Source: Streptococcus oricebi (GTDB lineage Bacteria; Bacillota; Bacilli; Lactobacillales; Streptococcaceae). From it: 64,000 bases of DNA. Positions 60,843 to 64,000 of the stretch are shown one piece after another. The first letter of the stretch is position 1; every line of letters begins with the position of its first letter. Location of the stretch: positions 124,001 through 188,000 of the forward strand of contig NZ_PRDG01000005.1 in the NCBI RefSeq assembly GCF_017883985.1, read 5' to 3'. Under the pieces are notes generated by a model. That model did no database searches. It was not told where the DNA came from and saw nothing but the letters and a program-made list of their open reading frames with translations. Made by a program: the position numbers and the translations under genes.

Positions 60843-62093
60843 ATGTTAACTGCCAAGGACATTGTCCACGCCCACAAGGTTTTGAAGGACGTTGTGGTCT
60901 ATACTCCCTTGGATTATGACCACTACCTGTCGGAAAAATACCAGGCCAAGGTTTACATTAAAAAAGAAAACTTACAGAGGGTCCGCTCTTTCAAGATTCG
61001 GGGGGCCTACTATGCTGTTTCCCAATTAAGCCTAGAGGAAAGAGAAAGGGGAGTGGTTTGTGCTAGCGCCGGCAACCATGCCCAAGGAATCGCCTATACC
61101 TGTAATGAAATGAAGATTCCGGCGACAATCTTTATGCCGGTAACGACTCCCCAGCAAAAGATTAGCCAGGTCCAATTTTTCGGTGGGGACTATGTTGCCA
61201 TTAAGCTAGTTGGCGATACCTTTGATGCTTCGGCCCAGGCTGCCATGGACTATACCCAACAAGAGGGCTTGACTTTTATTGATCCCTTTGACAATCCCCA
61301 TGTCCAGGCAGGTCAAGGAACGGTGGCCTATGAGATTTTAGAAGAAGCCCAGCGAGAAGGCATCGAGCTAGACCAAGTCTTTGTTCCAGTAGGTGGTGGT
61401 GGTCTTATCTCAGGTATGTCCACCTACTTGGGTGAAAATGCTCCCCAGATTGAAGTAATCGGGGTGGAGGCTAATGGTGCTCGTTCGATGAAGGCGGCCT
61501 ATGAGGCTGGCCGACCGGTCAAGCTCAATCATATTGATAAATTTGCTGACGGGATTGCTGTTCAAAAAGTGGGCCAGTTGACCTTTGAGACGACCCGCAA
61601 GCATGTGCGCCACCTCTTAGGAGTAGACGAGGGGCTCATTTCTGAAACCATTATTGACCTTTATTCCAAGCAAGGAATTGTGGCCGAGCCTGCTGGGGCG
61701 GCTAGTATTGCGGCCCTTGAAGTCATGAGAGAGCAGATTAAGGGCAAGACCGTCTGCTGTGTTATCTCTGGAGGGAATAACGACATCAACCGAATGCCAG
61801 AGATGGAAGAGCGGGCCTTGATTTATGATGGCGTCAAGCATTATTTTGTGGTTAATTTCCCTCAAAGACCAGGTGCCCTGCGGGAATTTGTAAATGATAT
61901 TTTAGGGCCTAATGATGATATCACTCGTTTTGAGTACATCAAAAGGGCTAGCAAGGGAACGGGGCCGGTCCTCATCGGGGTAACTTTGGCAGATAAAAAG
62001 GATTATCAAAGTCTCTTAGCTCGCTTGGAAGCCTTTGATCCGAGCTACATTAACCTGCACGGGAATGAGACTCTCTATAATATGTTGGTCTGA
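60843..62093 (+). CDS. ilvA: Threonine deaminase (ammonia-lyase)
   Basis: IlvA is the PLP enzyme that makes 2-oxobutyrate for isoleucine. The 416-residue protein has the Schiff-base lysine in RVRSFKIRGAYYA near residue 55, the PLP phosphate loop PVGGGGLISG near 183 and a single C-terminal ACT-like regulatory domain from about 325. ilvD and leu genes are not adjacent. Confidence 0.96.
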   Translation: MLTAKDIVHAHKVLKDVVVYTPLDYDHYLSEKYQAKVYIKKENLQRVRSFKIRGAYYAVSQLSLEERERGVVCASAGNHAQGIAYTCNEMKIPATIFMPVTTPQQKISQVQFFGGDYVAIKLVGDTFDASAQAAMDYTQQEGLTFIDPFDNPHVQAGQGTVAYEILEEAQREGIELDQVFVPVGGGGLISGMSTYLGENAPQIEVIGVEANGARSMKAAYEAGRPVKLNHIDKFADGIAVQKVGQLTFETTRKHVRHLLGVDEGLISETIIDLYSKQGIVAEPAGAASIAALEVMREQIKGKTVCCVISGGNNDINRMPEMEERALIYDGVKHYFVVNFPQRPGALREFVNDILGPNDDITRFEYIKRASKGTGPVLIGVTLADKKDYQSLLARLEAFDPSYINLHGNETLYNMLV

Positions 62094-62221
62094 TTTTCTT
62101 GCTTTCTATCTTATCTTATTTCCTGCTAATGTTTTGTTCTTGTGTTATAATGTAAGGAAGAAGTGGTCCTTGCTAGGAAGGTCAAGGTCCACTCAGTCTA
62201 GAAACTCTAAGGAGGTAGTAT

Positions 62222-63109
62222 ATGGGTTTTATTGTCTTTATCATCTTGGTCGTCCTAGTGATTACCCTTTTGTTTAGCTCTTTTTATGTGGTTAGACAGC
62301 AGTCAGTTGCTATCGTCGAGCGTTTCGGCCGTTATCAAAGGACTAGCTCGAGCGGGATTAACTTTCGCCTACCACTCGGGATTGATAAGATTGCTGCCCG
62401 AGTTCAGCTCCGCCTCCTTCAGAGTGAAATCATTGTCGAAACAAAAACGCAGGACAATGTTTTTGTCACCATGAATGTCGCCACCCAGTATCGGGTGAAT
62501 GAAAATAATGTTACCGATGCTTACTACAAACTGATGCGACCAGAGGCGCAAATCAAGTCTTATATCGAGGATGCCCTACGTTCTTCCGTTCCCAAATTGA
62601 CCCTAGATGAGCTGTTTGAGAAAAAGGATGAAATCGCTCTTGAGGTCCAAAAACAGGTGGCCGAAGAAATGTCCACCTACGGTTACATTATCGTCAAAAC
62701 CTTGATTACCAAGGTGGAGCCTGATGCAGAAGTCAAGCAGTCCATGAATGAAATCAATGCGGCCCAACGTAAGCGGGTAGCTGCCCAAGAGCTAGCCGAG
62801 GCGGACAAGATTAAGATTGTGACCGCAGCCTCTGCCGAAGCCGAGAAGGATCGCCTTCATGGGGTCGGGATTGCTGAGCAGAGAAAGGCCATTGTTGATG
62901 GTTTGGCAGACTCTATTCGAGAATTGAAGGGGGCCAATATTGAATTGACCGAGGAGCAGATTATGTCCATCCTCTTAACTAACCAATATTTGGATACTCT
63001 CAATAATTTTGCAGATAATCAAGGAACTAATACCCTCTTTTTACCAGCTAATCCTGATGGAGTAGAGAGCATTCGGACCCAAATCTTGTCTGCCCTCAAG
63101 GCAAAATAA
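62222..63109 (+). CDS. SPFH/Band 7 membrane protein (stomatin-like)
   Basis: The 295-residue protein has an N-terminal membrane helix (residues 2-24), an SPFH/Band 7 domain (VVRQQSVAIVERFGRYQR to KTLITKVEPD), and an Ala/Glu-rich coiled coil (AQRKRVAAQELAEADKIKIV) with a hydrophilic tail. Such proteins form flotillin/QmcA-like rings in membrane microdomains. Promoter TGT-TATAAT at 62143-62151; AAGGAGG before the ATG. Confidence 0.93.
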   Translation: MGFIVFIILVVLVITLLFSSFYVVRQQSVAIVERFGRYQRTSSSGINFRLPLGIDKIAARVQLRLLQSEIIVETKTQDNVFVTMNVATQYRVNENNVTDAYYKLMRPEAQIKSYIEDALRSSVPKLTLDELFEKKDEIALEVQKQVAEEMSTYGYIIVKTLITKVEPDAEVKQSMNEINAAQRKRVAAQELAEADKIKIVTAASAEAEKDRLHGVGIAEQRKAIVDGLADSIRELKGANIELTEEQIMSILLTNQYLDTLNNFADNQGTNTLFLPANPDGVESIRTQILSALKAK

Positions 63110-63217
63110 AGAATATTCTGAATTATTTAATTTTCTTGGCTTTGTTCATTTCTTGTTGACATTAGTTGGAAAAAAATTTAAAATAAATTATCGGAAATAA
63201 TAAGATAGGAGAAAAAA

Positions 63218-63433
63218 ATGGCAAAATCAAACTTTGAAAAAGTCGAAGCAGTTGTTGGCTGGGTTCGCGACAAGAAAATCACCGGCTACCGCATCAGTAA
63301 AGAAACAAACGCTCGTGAAATGTCAATTATTGCACTGGCACAGGGACGTGCTAAGGTGAAAAATATTTCATTTGAAACAGCTCTTGGCCTGATTGACTTC
63401 TATGAAAAAAATCACGAGAAATTTGAAGACTAA
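63218..63433 (+). CDS. Small possible helix-turn-helix protein
   Basis: The 71-residue protein has YRISKETNAREMSIIALAQGRAKVKNIS, which looks like an XRE-type HTH (helix, turn at NARE, recognition helix), and an acidic end. ATAGGAGAAAA precedes the ATG and a terminator (AAGCAGG/CCTGCTT plus T-run, 63441-63466) follows. It is monocistronic. DNA binding is inference; the family is not recognised. Confidence 0.7.
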   Translation: MAKSNFEKVEAVVGWVRDKKITGYRISKETNAREMSIIALAQGRAKVKNISFETALGLIDFYEKNHEKFED

Positions 63434-63440
63434 TAACTAC

Positions 63441-63466
63441 AAGCAGGTTTTGTCCTGCTTTTTTTC
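63441..63466 (+). terminator. Terminator after the small HTH-like gene
   Basis: A perfect 7-bp stem AAGCAGG / CCTGCTT with TTTTGT loop and T-run. Confidence 0.85.
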
Positions 63467-63592
63467 TGTCTAAAAATAGGGAGAAGATGGTTCAGTATAT
63501 AGAAAAAGCAAGTTCTAAGGCTAGGATTCCTTTAGTTGTTAGTTGATTCAGTCATAAGCCTAGCCCTTGGATTTTAAAGGAGTATAAGAAAA

Positions 63593-63640
63593 ACACCTAA
63601 GATCAAGTTTTCTTTCAGACCTGATTTTAGGTGCTTTTGT
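63593..63640. terminator. Terminator of the minus-strand ABC gene
   Basis: ACACCTAAGATCAAG pairs with CTGATTTTAGGTGC; on the minus strand the stem is followed by TTTTT. Confidence 0.75.
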
Positions 63641-63653
63641 TTATTAGTAGTGC

Positions 63654-64000
63654 CTAGCTGAGGAAACGCTGGAGAAATTCCTTGGTCCGGGCTTCCTTGG
63701 GGTTGCTAAAGATTTCTTGGGGATTGCCCTCTTCGGCAATCAGCCCCTTATCCATAAAGATGACTCGGTTGGAGACATCGCGGGCAAATTCCATTTCATG
63801 GGTTACCACAATCATGGTCAAGCCCTCCTGGGCCAGATCCTTCATGATTTTTAGGACTTCTCCCACCATCTCCGGGTCTAGGGCAGAGGTTGGCTCGTCA
63901 AATAAAATGGCGTCGGGGTTCATGGACAAGGCGCGTGCGATAGCCACCCTTTGCTTTTGTCCACCGGAGAGTTGCTGGGGCTTGGCCCGCCAGTACTGCT
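63654..64000 (-). CDS. Amino-acid ABC transporter ATP-binding protein (3' part)
   Basis: The frame is open to the window end, so the gene starts beyond 64000. The visible ~115 residues contain the signature [15 protein letters not shown], Walker [15 protein letters not shown], the switch-region [12 protein letters not shown] and an [12 protein letters not shown] end, all typical of GlnQ/ArtP-type polar amino-acid importers. The Walker A part and any permease lie outside. Confidence 0.93.
   Translation of the reverse strand, partial: QYWRAKPQQLSGGQKQRVAIARALSMNPDAILFDEPTSALDPEMVGEVLKIMKDLAQEGLTMIVVTHEMEFARDVSNRVIFMDKGLIAEEGNPQEIFSNPKEARTKEFLQRFLS

Overview
The window looks like a low-to-moderate GC Streptococcus chromosome. 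The gene orders secA / DAHP synthase / acpS / alr / recG, hrcA / grpE / dnaK / dnaJ / truA, tig / rpoE / pyrG and rpmB / gls24-like / DAK2 kinase are ones I know from streptococci. Protein details agree: RpoE delta with a TTG start, MutX-like NUDIX enzyme, an LPXTG surface peptidase, LXG toxins, and CiaR-type small RNA promoters. Four-gene GATC restriction-modification of this layout is reported from S. suis, but I cannot fix the species from sequence alone.

Layout. 1-1.8 kb: tail of a type VII secretion (T7SS) LXG-toxin operon cut by the window edge. 1.9-9.8 kb: secA, then a 480-bp array of palindromic repeats, then DAHP synthase, acpS, alr, recG. 9.9-10.1 and 14.3 kb: two predicted CiaR-dependent small RNAs, flanking a methyltransferase gene and a large cell-wall-anchored M14 carboxypeptidase. 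14.4-19.1 kb: ACT-domain/UPF0210 pair, a 33-codon ORF behind a consensus promoter, an orphan lacD, a histidine phosphatase and a VanY-type peptidase. 19.2-20.7 kb: PadR regulator plus DUF2812 membrane-associated operon with a dyad operator. 20.9-24.0 kb: DpnII-type restriction-modification operon with two methylases and two nucleases, read from a leaderless extended -10 promoter. 24.0-30.4 kb: heat-shock region (two CIRCE operators, hrcA, grpE, dnaK, NUDIX, dnaJ), broken up by a hairpin-rich leader and more palindromic repeats. 30.6-33.2 kb: truA and a probable B6/HMP kinase with an ECF transporter S-component. 33.3-37.2 kb: tig, rpoE, pyrG (pyrG has a GGGC start site and attenuator).

37.2-51.4 kb alternates conserved genes (fba, rpmB, tRNAs) with accessory cargo: two complete LXG-toxin modules with Lap-like partner genes and candidate immunity genes, a secreted Ser/Asp-rich repeat protein, a decayed ISL3-family element, and a LytTR regulator with a LiaF-like membrane protein. 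51.5-53.6 kb: Asp23/Gls24-like protein and fatty-acid-kinase-like DAK2 protein. 53.8-57.2 kb: ABC exporter with a DesK/DesR-like two-component system and an inverted-repeat operator. 57.4-62.1 kb: ilvB-ilvN-ilvC-ilvA with a CodY-like box. 62.2-64 kb: a band-7 protein, a small possible DNA-binding protein, and the end of an amino-acid ABC transporter ATPase gene.

The least explained item is a family of about 90-bp palindromes. Four lie in tandem before the DAHP synthase gene, one is just after dnaK, and two plus a half copy lie before dnaJ. Both the basal and the apical stem change sequence between copies while keeping base pairing. I found no complete undescribed defence or biosynthetic system. 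The repeat family, the two predicted small RNAs, the T7SS modules and several operator/regulator pairs are the parts most worth following.
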